Shown: piece by piece, positions 51,713-63,860 of the stretch
Position numbering within the stretch: position 1 is the stretch's first letter
Layout: every line of letters starts with the position of its first letter
Assembly: GCA_047967505.1 (NCBI GenBank)
Contig: CM106540.1
Origin: Dipteris shenzhenensis
Lineage: Eukaryota; Polypodiophyta; Polypodiopsida; Gleicheniales
Strand: one strand, 5' to 3'
Length of the DNA stretch: 64,000 bases
Made by a program: the position numbers and the translations under genes
Notes under the pieces: generated by a model
The model's database searches: none
Seen by the model: the letters and a program-made list of their open reading frames with translations, nothing else
What the model was told of the DNA's origin: nothing

Positions 51713-52009
51713 TAATGATGATGATGGTGATGATCACTGTATTGATGCCTAGTGGAGGCAGAATATGATAGGGAAAGAAAATGCTACAAAGATATAAAAA
51801 ATATAGTGCAAACATCTCTTGCCCTAACTAACAGAGGCCTATACACAAATTCTCCTATGCACCTAGCTCTCTTGATACATTGCTCATAGACTAACAATCT
51901 TTTAATCTCTTTGCCTTGAATGCCTTGATGACCTCTTCCTTCTCTATAGATCAACCTTTTTCTTTCTTTCTTTTCTTCTCTCCTCTTTAGCTAAAGTGTG
52001 GGCTCTTCA

Positions 52010-55000
52010 TTTATTCACATATTTTTTCCCTTCCATTTGAAAAAGGACAAGAAGAAAACAAAGAAGAAGACCAATGAAATGGAGAAATTACTGGGAAAGA
52101 CGCTGAAAAGTTTGGAGCAGCGACCAAGGAAATGCCCCAGCTAAGGTGTGTGATTTGCACAAAGAACCACCCAATCGAGGTGTGCTGGTATAATCTGAAT
52201 GTGCAAATGGATCCGGTGCAGCAAGTACCCCGCACACTAGCAACAAGAGCCAATCAAGTGACGATTGATCCAGTGGCCATAGCACAAAATTCTGACATAG
52301 ATTCAACAGAGAAACAATTGGAATCAATGAACCAAGTGGAATTAGAGAGGTAGTTGGAATCCGCAAATAGCGTGGGGCCAGAATTTCGACGTGGACAAAG
52401 ACTATAAGTATTGTTTGAAAAATGGTCACCGTCAATGCCTGGTTTACCATTGTGGTGCAAACACATAATAGAGCAAGGATTGGAGATTACACACTAGCCA
52501 TCGAGACGCGGACCACCTCAATAGGAGCAACCACCAACACAAATGAATGCAATGCTGATTGAAGAATGGGGAGACACATCTGTTTGTTGGACAAGGTCAA
52601 CAACTCACTTGCATGAGTTGTAGCTATGCGATTACTCGACACATCTGTATGTTGGACAAGGTCAATAGCTCACTTGTATGAGTTGTAGGAATGCGATTTC
52701 TTGACATACACTATGCAGGAAGAGGTGCAGTATACCCAGCTTGAGAAGATAATGTATGTGCAATAATGTAGTCTAAAGGTCCGGTCCGAGACGTTGTAGT
52801 GGGGACACTACCGAATAAAGAAAAGTGCTTGAAGTGGAAGGACCAAAAAGAAGTTCGTATGACATATCTAAAGAAGATTGAGAAGATGCAAACATCTGAC
52901 AAACAACAGGAGGAAAGACAACTTGTTACACATGAGCCATGAGAAGCCAGACCAAGTTCTCCTAGAACTAGCAACACCACAAACAAATATGGAGGTAAGC
53001 CCCGTAATGCATGCTAATGATAAAAGTCCTGAATCGGAATTTTAATAAGAGATCTGATGTGGCCTCATGAACAATCAAGATCTCGAGAGTTTATACCACC
53101 AAGTAACCTATATGAAGACACACCAATCGCATGTCGGGCTGAACCCGTGGTCCATATGGTCCGCCCAATATCTAATCCATACAAAGAACAAGTCGAACTC
53201 CAGTCATTGCAAATGGATCCCAAAGAGCCAAAAAAGCTTTCCAAATGTAGCAAAAGGAAAGCGTGCACGAAGACATTGCTGAATCAACAAAAAGAAATCC
53301 CGAGTGACAAGACAAGTCTAGAAAAGATGAGGCAAAGATTCCCTGAGTCATGCATGAGCTAAGTGGGTCAATTCCTAGTTCCTAAATCCATGGGCCAAAG
53401 TAAAGTAGTTCGGGTCACCAGTGTCCACCTAGCAGCAAGTTCGGTAGAGAGGAATATCACGTGCACTAGCTCCAAGCATAGGTGGCAATGACACCTAGCA
53501 ACATAGTCAGCATCTCACAGCATCTTGACACAGCATATCTGCAAGGCTTTTAGGCCATTCTATGTCGATTATATGGTATTGGCAGTGAAGGTGTAGTACC
53601 ATGGCCAGAGTTTGGTGGAGGTTTTGCTATACGGAGGTTCTAGAGTAAACATCCTACCTCAATACATGTTCAAAAGATTGGGAGTTTCTGGTTTGGAGCC
53701 TACCACATTTCAAGTCCACATGGCGGATCGAAGAAGAATTCAGCCAATCAACATTATACATAACCAAGTGAATCACATGCAAGGAATGGTGTTTTGAATT
53801 AATTTTGTGGTTCCTTAGATGGAGGAATAAGATGTGCGCTACCCTATGTTATTGGGTAGGCCATGGTTTAAATCTACTGAAGTAAAGTAGGACGGGGGTC
53901 CCTCAATGATTGCAATACAGAGCGGCAAAAAGAAGCTCAAGATGTAGATGATTCCAAGTATAGTCCTGAAGAAGAGAGAAGGTGAACATGGGCATAGAAC
54001 TTAATGATGATGAGGAATAGGAGTTCCTAGATGCTAATCCATTCATGGTTCTAGCTTTTGAGATAGATGTGGTGGAACTATTCCAACAGTAGATTCAGAG
54101 GAAATAGCCCACTACTGGTGTGCATACAATGATGATAGTGGAAGATCCTACACTGAATGAGGCAACTGATCTAGAGGACTTCCAACCCACCATGCCGGAT
54201 CCAAATTTGAATGAGGGGGAAATTCTGATATATCAAAAATATAGAGAAGAGTTAATTTTGAATTGTGCTATATAAAAAATACAGAGAAGAAATAATTTGA
54301 ATGAGGGGGAAATCGTGCTATATCAGAAATATAGAAAAGAGTTAATTTTGAAGGCTGAATTGGCATATGAGGAGCAAATGCGGAGGACATTCTACGTTAA
54401 AGAACGTGATTTAGAGAATTCAATCTGGGAACAAAGGACGATCCAAAACTAGAGAAGATTAATGTATTTGCTACAGGAAAGTTTTGACTAGAGCTAGTAG
54501 AGCTACTGAGGGAATAGAGAGATATTTTTGCATGGAAGTACACGGATATGAAAGTAGTGGATCTGACTTTGTCTGTTCATTGGATAAATCTGAAGAAAGC
54601 CTGCCAAGCTTGTGATTTAGAAATGTTACTTAATGAATCCAATTTTTGAGAAGTAGGTCAAGAAGGAAATTGACAAAGTTGTTGACAGTGGTATTCATCT
54701 ATCCAACACATAAAGTGACTTGGCTGTCCCCGATAATCATCATTTCGAAGTAGAATGGTGATTTAAGAATCTATGTGGACTACCGAAAGCTAAATGCGGT
54801 AACAATCACAAACCCACTTCCTTTTCCATTCTATGACACTTTGTTGGATGTTGTTGTTGGCGAGGCGCAAGATGTGTAGTTTTCTAGGTGGTTTTAGTGG
54901 ATACAATTAGATCCAAATGGGGCTAAGGAAGATAAGGATAAAATAACATTTGTTACAGGATGAGGGATTTATGCTTGCAGTGTGATGACGTTTGGATTGA

Positions 55001-55316
55001 AAAATGCACTGCCGACATTCTAGTCTTGGATACAAAAGGTGTTTGAACCTTATCTTACCAGCTTAAAAAGGCTGATCATTTGCATCAATTGCATCTGTGC
55101 TTTGACAAATGCCAAACAACTCATTTAAGTGTGCTTTTGCAGTGAAGAGGGAAACATCATCTCTGAAGAAGGAATGCTGATTGATCCTCATAAGGTTGAG
55201 GCCATCTAGAAGGCTAAAGTTCCCAGGAATGTTAAGGAGCTACAGAGGTTTGTGGGCCAAGTAATATGGCATGATCAGTTTCTGTGCTACTTATCATATG
55301 TCTGCCAATCCCTTAC
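52010..55316 (+). pseudogene. decayed Ty3/gypsy element, left part (gag, protease, RT)
   Basis: Islands in order: a lysine-rich gag piece with a CVICTKNHPIEVC knuckle (about 52145), and a protease-like VEVLLYGGSRVNILPQYMFK (about 53615-53680) in which the catalytic DSG is replaced. An RT follows near 54720-55100 (ISKKNGDLRICVDYRKLNAV, MTFGLKNALPTF after frame changes), then EEGMLIDPHKVEAI and VPRNVKELQRFVGQ at about 55170-55260. Stops are frequent. At 55316 it is interrupted by an antisense copia and resumes at 61170. Confidence 0.75.
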
Positions 55317-55489
55317 TGAGAGTGCTCTTAACGGAAGCAAGAACGGAAGAGGGAGAGAGAGAGAAACAGAGAGCCACACAAGTTTTGGTGGGTGCAGAAC
55401 CACCCTAATCTTCTTTTTCATTCATTTATATATGTGTTTGAGTATTGTACATAACTGAGGTAAAGGCACAGTGATCTTTAACCCCCACA
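55317..55489 (-). repeat. 3' LTR of the second copia
   Basis: 173 bp, + strand TGAGAGTGCTCTTA to TTTAACCCCCACA; the purine tract lies just inside. Five transitions separate it from the partner LTR. Confidence 0.92.
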
Positions 55490-55542
55490 ACCTCCCACTT
55501 AAAGGACAATGTGCCTTTAAGGGAGAACAACTAGTGAGCATA

Positions 55543-57206
55543 CTATCCAATGCCCATCAATACACGACAATACTCAAACTGCTGACTAGGTAGACTCTTC
55601 GTCAGCATATCTGCAGGGTTATCATCTGTATGAACCTTGACAAGCTCTATGTGCTTGTCCTCAAGTACCTCCCTGATGAAATGGTACCTGACTTCAATGT
55701 GTTTGGTCTTTGCATGAAAGACCGGATTCCGTGCTAGCTGAATAGCACTCATGGAATCACTATGCAATGTCGGTACACCTATATGAATCCCCAAATCTCC
55801 CACTAGCCGATCAAGCCATATAGCCTCCTTGCAACCCTCTGTGGCTGCAACATACTCAGCCTCTGTGGTAGACAAAGCAACGCACTTCTGTGCGTGAGAC
55901 ATCCACGACACTGCACCACCTACAAAGGTGAACACATAACCAGAAGTGGATCTCCTACTATATCCACATGCCCTGCATAGTCTGAATCTGTGTACCCAAG
56001 TACACGCATGTCTCCTCTACCAAAGCAGATGCACATCTCCTTGGTACCCTTCATGTACCTCATGATGCACTTAACTGCCTCCCAATGCCTCTTTCCTGGA
56101 TTAGCCATATACCGGCTAACAACTCCCACTACAAATGCAATGTCTGGTCTAGTAGCTATCATAGCATACATAAGACTCCCAACTGCTGATGCATAAGGAA
56201 CCTTGGCCATCATGGCCCTTTCCTTATCTGATTTGGGACTATTTGTATGACTCAGTTTCACATATGGAGGCAATGGAGTACTCACTGCCTTCCCCCCCTC
56301 CATATTGAAACGTTGCAATACTTTTGTAACATACTCTTTTTGTGAAAGCCAAAGGAGTTTCCTACTCCGATCATGCGTGATGCGCATACCAAGAATATGA
56401 CCTGCAAGTCCCAAATCCTTAATATCAAAGGCCTCATGCAACTTGGCCTTTAATGCATCTAGCTCATAAGTATTCTTGCTAGCCAATAGCATATCATCCA
56501 CATATAGTTCCAAGATTATCAGGCTATTATCCTTAGCCCTTTTAGTGTAGAGGCAGTGATCAATTTCACTCCTTCTAAAACCTTGGGACCGAATGAAAGC
56601 ATCAAACTTCTGATACCATTCTCTAGGCGCCTGCTTAAGACCATAAAGACTCTTCTTTAGCTTGCAAACTAAATGCTCTTTGCCCTTTTCTTCAAAGCCT
56701 TCCGGCTGCACCATGTAAATTTCCTCATGCAAATCCCCATGCAAGAAAGCTGTCTTGACATCCATTTGCATAAGCTCCATATCCTCTGATGCCACTAGTC
56801 CAAGCATGCATCTAAGTGTGGTCATCTTCACAACCGGAGAGAATATCTCATCAAAGTCCATACCCTTCTCTTGCTTGAACCCTTTAGCAACCAAACGGGC
56901 CTTGTATCTAGGCACATCATCACCTGTGACCTTCATTTTGTAGACCCATTTACATGGCAAGGCTTTCTTTCCATGTGGCAAAGAAACCAAGTCCCAAGTC
57001 TTATTCTTCATAAGTGAACTCATCTTTGATTGCATAGCATACTCCCACTTGCATTGATCCTCGCGCATCATAGCCTCTTGGTAGCTAGAAGGCTCCTCGC
57101 AATTAGTAAGCATCACATAGTCTACCCCTGGAACAAAGTTATTAGGCGGTCTAAACACTCTAGAAGATCTTCTCAAGGGCATTTCAACTTGCTGTCCCAC
57201 CTGCAT
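55543..57206 (-). pseudogene. copia RT and RNase H, frameshifted
   Basis: Frame 57206-55920 has the RT start EYAMQSKMSSLMKNKTWDL, the catalytic LYVDDMLLASK at about 56500 and the RNase H start GYTDSDYAGHVD. A shift near 55950 leads to frame 55935-55543 with CVALSTTEAEYVAATEGC and the end KHIEVRYHFIREVL. Apart from the shift the domains look complete. Confidence 0.88.
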
Positions 57207-57253
57207 ATCAGCCCCATTTGGCTCATCATTTCCACCAATAGATGATCCATCAT

Positions 57254-59629
57254 CTACCCTTGATTGTATACCTGTGGGAGTGGTGGTACCATTTCTTGCA
57301 CATTTGGTGCATGGACAGCTTGTTGTCTATCAACATATGCAGATGGAATCACATCCTGGAAAGTGATTCTCCTCATTTCCACATCCCTCATGGGTGCCTT
57401 ATGCATCTTCTTCTCATTGAAGACTACATTATGGCTGCGTATGATCTTCTTTGCTTCTGGATCCCAGAGACGATAGCCCATCTCTCCACTTTCACCATAA
57501 CCCAGAAAGATGCATTTCCTAGGCTTAGGATCTAGCTTCTTTCGAAGCTCTTTTGGCACATGTGCATATGCCTCACACCCAAATATACACAAATGAGAGT
57601 AAGAGGGCTTCTTGCCACTCCATGCCTCTTTAGGAATACCACCATCCAAACTCTTACTAGGTGATCTATTGATCACATGCACTACAGTCTTCATTGTCTC
57701 AGCCCAAAAACCACCAGAAAGACTTGCATTGGAAAGCATGCATTGCAACCTTTCTTGAATGGTACGATTCATCTTTTCTGCAACTGGATTTTGCTCTGGA
57801 GTATGAGGGGATGTGAGCTCCCTCTTAATCCCACGTGTATCACAGAAATGCTGAAAGTCATGAGAGAGATACTCTCCAGCATTGTCAGTCCGTAGGCATT
57901 TAAGCGTTCTACCTGGCTGATTCTCAACCAAGGCCAGCCATTTCTGAAATACCTGGAACACATCACTCTTCCGAGCTATAGCATAAGCCCACACTTTCCT
58001 AGTTGCATCATCAATGAATGCCACATAGTATTCAGCCCCGCCTAATGACCGTGTAGGCATGGGACCACATACGTCTGAATGCACCAAATCAAGCTTTTCT
58101 AACTCTTTCTTTCCCCTTCTTTTATGGGCTGATTTAGTCTGCTTCCCAAAGAGACAATGCTCACAAAATTCAAAATCAGAGAAACTCAAATGCGGTACAT
58201 AACCCAAACGGCATAAGAGTTTCATTCCATTCTGGCTCATGTGCCCCAACCTGCAATGCCACAAAGAAGTGCTTGGCTGCTCGGTTATTGCAACAACATG
58301 ATCAAATACCCCTGATACATGTAAGGGATACAAAGTCCCACACTTGGCACCCCTGGCCAAAAGCATAGAGCCCTTTTGAATTTTCCAACTCTGAAAGCCA
58401 AAAGTGGTGTGAAAACCAGCATCATCTAGCTGACCCACCGAAATAAGACTCTTGGTCAGCTGAGGCACATGTCTCACATGTATCAAAACAAATGCAGACC
58501 CATTTGCAAAAGAAAACTTTATGTCACCTGCTCCCACTATGTCACATGCATAGTCATTTCCAAGATGCACACAACCTGTCTTTCCACTGTCATAAGTGGA
58601 GAACCATTCCCTATGGGGAGTAACATGGAATGAAGCACCAGAATCCAAAATCCAATCCTGGGAATATGCATCATCTGAAGTGATAAGCAACTTTGCAGAT
58701 AAACTAGACATGAAGAGAACGCCATTGTCACTATCATGTGTGACTGCATTTATCTCCTCGATCTTCACTTTTTCTTTGTCCTCCCTTGGACTCTCTTCCT
58801 TTTGATTTGCACCCCAATTTGCATTCTTTTTCTTATCCTTTTGCTCTCTTTTTAGCTTGTAGCAATCCTTTTTCATATGGCCCTTCTTACCACAATGGTA
58901 ACACTCAATGTTCCGTGCCCTGGATTTGCTACGAGACTTCCCTCTTTCTTGGGACTTCCCCCTCAACTATGATCTGCCCCTTTGCACATTTAAGGCTGCA
59001 TCCTGTGTGTTGCCATCCATAGACTTCCGTCTAATCTCCTCAGCCAACAAGCTACCCACAACATCATCAACTTTCAGTACTCCACCAGGTGCAGAGTTAC
59101 TGACAGCTGTACGGAAGGTATCCCATGAGGATGGCAATGAACATAAGAGAAATATTGCCTTAGTCTCCACATCAAAATTCATCTTCTGAGCCTGAAGCTG
59201 GCTGAAAATAATATTGAATTCATTCAAGTGAGAAGCAACGGAGACCCCTTCCTTCATCTGCAGCTCAAACAACCTCTTCATGAGGTAAACTTTATTAGAG
59301 GCAGTTTCCTTCTCATAAGTGGCACACAGTTTCTTTCACAAATCTTCCGTAGTCTGCTCATTTACTACTGTGAAATAAACTGACTCTGCAAGATGAAGTC
59401 TAATAGTAGACTTTGCTAATGCATCCAACTCATTCCAATCATCCTCAGACATATTTGCAGGCTTAGCTTCAATCCCTGCCAAGGGTTTAATCTGCTTCTT
59501 TTGAATAAGCACATCCCTTATTTGTTCTTTCCACAAAGAAAAGTTTGTCCCATCAAACTGAATCACACCAAATACCAGGTGTACCCAAATGTGTATGCCA
59601 CAATAGAGTGAAATATCACCAAAACTCAA
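57254..59629 (-). pseudogene. copia gag, protease and integrase with in-frame stops
   Basis: Gag pieces occupy 59629-59336 and 59281-58967, separated by a TGA and followed by an in-frame TAG at about 58966. The 570-codon frame 58966-57254 then has the knuckle CYHCGKKGHMKKDC, protease ILDSGASFH, pre-integrase HCRLGHMS, and integrase VHSDVCGPM, CLRTDNAGEY and EKMNRTIQERL. It ends before RT. Two stops in gag, one frameshift in RNase H and the gap near 57206-57254 show decay. Confidence 0.88.
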
Positions 59630-60996
59630 AGCTCAAAGCATCAAAAGATGCATCTGACTCATGTGCATACACTATGCATCCATATGAGCAAATCTGGCCC
59701 AAAAGAAAATGCCAACTGCAATGGCAATCCAAAATGCCAATAAGTGCCAAATGACTCAAGCATAAACACCGTCCACTGGCATATGCATCAATAATATCTC
59801 ATCCAAGAGAGCATAGCACTATCAGTGCTTCACCTGCAATGTGTCAAAGCTGTCCCTCAGCATAAAATAGCATCCATGTGCAAAGCATCCATAAAAATAG
59901 CATCCCACAAGGCAATTTGGGCCTATTAGCGCATCCAATAAGGACCGCAATGCATCCAAATGGCCTATAAATCATCCATTGCAACCAAATGCACACCACG
60001 AATGAGAGCACACTGCTCAAACTGCAACCAGAGTGATCTGCATAAGGTATGCTCAAGAAATCATGGTCCTACAGTAATGACCGCTACTGAAAATAGAACC
60101 TGAGATGCCTCAAAACATGGGCGCCATTGCATAATCGGACTCAGCAAGAAAATTTGCAAATATCTCTCTTCTGCCAGAACTCCAAAATCCCAACCGATGA
60201 GTGAGAAATGGGAGTCAACATTTATCCACTGCCATGTGGCATATATCTAAGGTTTCAAAACCTTAGAATGAAAAATGCATAACAAAGAGACGAAATCGAA
60301 TACATAGAGATCTATAACTCTGAAAATCCTCCACTGAATTGTGCAAGAACTAATAGGTAGGGGTTTTTGGGCGTTTAGAACGCAATGGGACAGACGGTTT
60401 TGGAAACCGTGGTCTCAATCACTGGGTCCAACACACGGAACTGGGTCCAACACACGGACGGAAAAAAGTTTTTGGAAACAGAGCTGTTTGTAAACTCCAC
60501 CGGAGTGCGAATGATGAGCAACATAGAAGTTTTAGGACCTCCTGAGTCCACCGGAACTGACAGATCTGCAAATGGTTGCTCCAAACTTGAGTTCCAACTC
60601 CTGGGCAAAAAACGCAGAAACTGACACAGTGAGTCAGAAATCCAATGAAATGATCCCAGATTCAAGAATGAAGATGTTTCCAAGCTCCTAAAGTGAAGTG
60701 GACACCAAAGGCAAGCAATAGTTGCCTCTACAAGTCAATATGGAGTCTCTATCATTGAACAGAAGAGGGAAAAGCTCAAAAAACGACTTTTTCTTTAAAA
60801 ACATTTAACAGGCTCTCAAAACCACTTCGCAAAGCTAAAGTGGCTTTTCCAAAGGTTCCTCCAAGGTCTCTGCACACTCGGATGCAAGTAAAGTCACCCA
60901 CAAAGCTTCCCACAAGCTTCTCCTTCCTCCCACAGAGCTGCTGAGCTTCAAGCATTCACGCACGCTCAGCTAGATCACCCGGGCTCTGATACCAGT
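59630..60996 (-). other. leader of the second copia
   Basis: This 1.37-kb region between 5' LTR and gag has no coding support. A short direct repeat (CTGGGTCCAACACACGGA, near 60423 and 60440) is present. Long leaders are shared with the copy in intron 9. Confidence 0.6.
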
Positions 60997-61169
60997 TGAG
61001 AGTGCTCTCAACGGAAGCAAGAACGGAAGAGGGAGAGAGAGAGAAACAGAGAGCCACACAAGTTTTGGTGGGTGCAGAACCACCCTAATCTTCTTTTTCA
61101 TTCATTTATATATGTGTTTGAGTATTGTACATAACCGGGGTAAAGGCACAGTGACCTTTAACCCCCATA
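60997..61169 (-). repeat. 5' LTR of the second copia
   Basis: 173 bp, ends CCCCCATA instead of CCCCCACA on the + strand. The primer site directly adjoins its left side. Confidence 0.92.
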
Positions 61170-63125
61170 CCTTACAACATTGATGAAGAAGGATGTTCCA
61201 ATCATTTGCCAGAGGAATAGGAAAAAGCATTCTGGCTACTCAAAAATATTTTGGTGGTTGTGCCAGTATTATAGCCGCCAAATTGGAGCCTAGATTTTCA
61301 TGTTTTTGTTGATGCATTGGATATTGCCATTGGTGCAACATTGATGCAAAAGAGGTGGAAGGGTTGGTATCAACTAGTCTATTACACAAGCCGTATGCTC
61401 ACCATTACAGAACGAATTTACTCGGTGGTGGAAATGCAAGGTTTAGGCATGGTCTATTCATATGTCCGCCAATCCCTTACAACATAGATGAAGAAAGATG
61501 TTCCATTCATTTGGGAGGAGGAAGAGGAAAAAGCATTCTGGCTACTCAAAAATATTTTGGTGGTTGTGCCACTATTATAGCTGTCAGATTGGAGCCTAGA
61601 TTTTCATGTTTTTATTGATGCATTGGATATTGCCATTGGTGCAGTGTTGATGCAAAAAAGGTGGAAGGGCTAGTATCACAACTAGTCTATTACACAAGCT
61701 GTATGCTCACCATCATAGAATGGAATTACTCGGTGATGGAAATGGAACATTCAGGCATGATCCATTCCTTGGGTAAATTTCGGCATTACTTATTGGGAAA
61801 CAAAATTGTATTTCATGTGGATCACCAACCATTGCTATATTTGGTGCAACCGCCATGACAGGAAGATTGGCTAGATGGATTCTCCTTGCACGAGTTTGAT
61901 TATATAGTGCTACACATGCCGAGAAACCAGCATTTGGTAGTAGATTGTTTGAGCCAGTTGGATTCAGGGGAAGAACCCTCGAAAGGCATTCTGGATGATT
62001 CACCGGATGCATATCTATATGAAGTAGAACCCATTTGGGGCATGTATTAGTACAATCTCATGATTTAGCTCCTGATGGATGGTTTTTTCTTGAAAGAGAT
62101 GTCAATGGATCAAAGAAAACACATGGCATTGAAGAGTAAACCTTTTATGGTGGTGATTGCCAAAATGTTATATCACAAAGGGGTTGATCAGGTGTTAGAT
62201 GATGTGTACTAGAGCATGAGTAATGTATGAAATTTTTTACTTTTTGAATTAAAAAAACCCTTATGTATGCATATTTTTTGTAACTCCATAAAAATATTAA
62301 ACCCCTTCTATTGATCGCACGTGCTATCTTTAATATTTCTTAGTGACCCCTTGGGGCTTAATGTAACCCTAGTTCTAGCACAAGTTAGTTCGTGTAATAG
62401 AGGCTCGTTCTATGCGTGATAACATACGTGATTTATGTAAGGATCTGGGGATCAAGTGGCAAATAGATTAAGAAACAAGATGAATTTTACATTAATAAGG
62501 CCTACCCTATTATATGATGTTGGTGTACATTAGGGAGTGGTTAGAATAAAAATGTACTTTGTACCGAAATGTGTATGGTCATTGAAATGGTTTGTCCAAA
62601 TGTGGTTAATAGTTGAGCCATGAGTATTTGTTGGTTCTTCTATCAATTGTTTGAAGTTGTTTTGTGTCACCTTTGAAGACGGGTTGCGACCGTGATCAAA
62701 GATGTGCATGAATTTGCAAAGTGTTTTTGGTACTATCAAAGACGTGGTCACCAGTGAATGCATATATGAACCCCATTATTCTATTAGATCCATTCTAGAA
62801 ATGGGGCCTTGATTTCATGGGTCCATGTAAGCCGGTAGCACAGTACATGGGCATCAAGTATGTGGTGATGGCCACATATTATTCAACCAAATGGGTTGAA
62901 GCACAGGAGCTAAGGGATAGTACACCAACTACTAGTACAACAACTTTTTTATACTAGAATATCATCACATGGTTTGGATGCTCGATTGATTTGGTCTTGA
63001 ATCAGGGGACTCATTTTCTAAATGATATGGTGAAGCAATTAACAAATGTGCATATGGTGGTGTATAAGATGGCTACGATGTATCATCTACAAGGAAACGG
63101 AGAGGCAAAAAAGTAGCAAAAAGAT
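61170..63125 (+). pseudogene. decayed Ty3/gypsy element, right part (RNase H and integrase)
   Basis: Continues the element cut at 55316. RNase H words include FHVFVDALDIAIGATLMQKR, repeated as FHVFIDALDIAIGAVLMQ, and VYYTSRML-type sequence. The integrase core follows at about 62810-63110 (GIKYVVMATYYSTKWVEAQE, NQGTHFLNDMVKQL), with an apparent AT-rich insertion or decay at 62200-62790. All frames are broken. Confidence 0.72.
61176..61775. repeat. tandem duplication (about 300-bp unit) within Ty3 RNase H
   Basis: The block from 61176 (AACATTGATGAAGAAGGATG) recurs from 61482 (AACATAGATGAAGAAAGATG) with scattered substitutions. The first copy ends in TCCGCCAATCCCTTAC, the same sequence as the copia insertion site at 55302-55316. 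Confidence 0.88.
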
Positions 63126-63248
63126 GATGAATGTCCTTGCAAAGTGTAAGGTACATTGGATGCCGGATGTGACACTAGGGAACAAGAATGCCCATATTTT
63201 CAGGTGGATGCTATGTATGTGAAGGACAAAAGCACAATGGACATCTGC

Positions 63249-63374
63249 ATCCGTATATCCCACCATCGGATCAGATCCAAAATTTTCAAGGGTCTTTTTA
63301 AAAAAAATTTTAATTTCCTTCCAAAGTATCACGTGGATCGGTTTTGTGCTGATCCGACGGTGTGGTATATGGAT
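63249..63374. mobile_element. MITE-like 126-bp inverted repeat element
   Basis: The 26-bp ends 63249-63274 and 63349-63374 are inverted copies matching at 22 of 26 positions, sharing TCGGATCAG innermost. The centre is AT-rich and non-coding. No clear flanking duplication was found. Confidence 0.5.
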
Positions 63375-63408
63375 CTCGGTGTCCGTTGCGCTTGTTTCGT
63401 TCACCTTT

Positions 63409-63860
63409 TCACCACTGCAGATTCCGACACCACCGCCCAAACCCGAATATCATCACCCTAGCCGCATACATACCCCACTCACTGGCGAAAGCCATCTTGT
63501 GGGGTGATAGACACTTGGTTGTAACCCGAAAGCTATAAGCTTCCTTTTCGGCTACCCTTTCTAGAACATGTTCCATGAATGGCAAGGGGTAGTGGTCACG
63601 TCTAGTGGTGGTAGCACTAACTTTTTTCAAATCCACGCATACTCTAGTTGTTCCATGTTTCTTTAGGACTATCATGATGGGTGATACCTAGTTTGTATTC
63701 TCAATCTCGTAATGAATCCGGCATCTATGAGTTTCTGGATTTCCTCCCTTAATAAGAGTGCGTATTTGGGATTCATAGGGTAGGGGTGTTGATGTACAGG
63801 CCTGGCATCATCTAGCATGGGGATTGTGTGCTGCACTACTTCGGCAAGTACCCCTTTCAT
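63409..63860 (-). pseudogene. antisense Ty3 RT N-terminal fragment
   Basis: Minus-strand frame 63860-63672 reads KYALLLREEIQKLIDAGFI, and 63675-63409 continues IVLKKHGTTRVCVDLKKVSA and DHYPLPFMEHVLERVAEKEA with one shift between. This is the start of a Ty3 RT before the catalytic YLDD, which is missing. Its strand differs from that of the Ty3 relic to its left. Confidence 0.75.

Larger units (their letters stand above)
55317..61169 (-). mobile_element. antisense copia retrotransposon inserted in the Ty3 relic
   Basis: LTRs of 173 bp at 55317-55489 (3') and 60997-61169 (5') differ at five positions, all transitions. The target duplication is CCTTAC (55311-55316 and 61170-61175). A duplicated piece of the host Ty3 at 61464-61490 shows the uninterrupted site, confirming six bases. 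The primer site ACTGGTATCAGAGC adjoins the 5' LTR, and a TATATA box lies in the LTR (about 55427). Coding parts are in several frames, so the copy is inactive. Protein and LTR features show it is related to the copy at 34285-40646. Confidence 0.92.

Noticed and set aside
51261-51752. Several overlapping open frames on both strands at the TG/CA microsatellite
   Set aside because: They encode only His/Thr/Cys/Val repeats and arise from stop-free dinucleotide composition.
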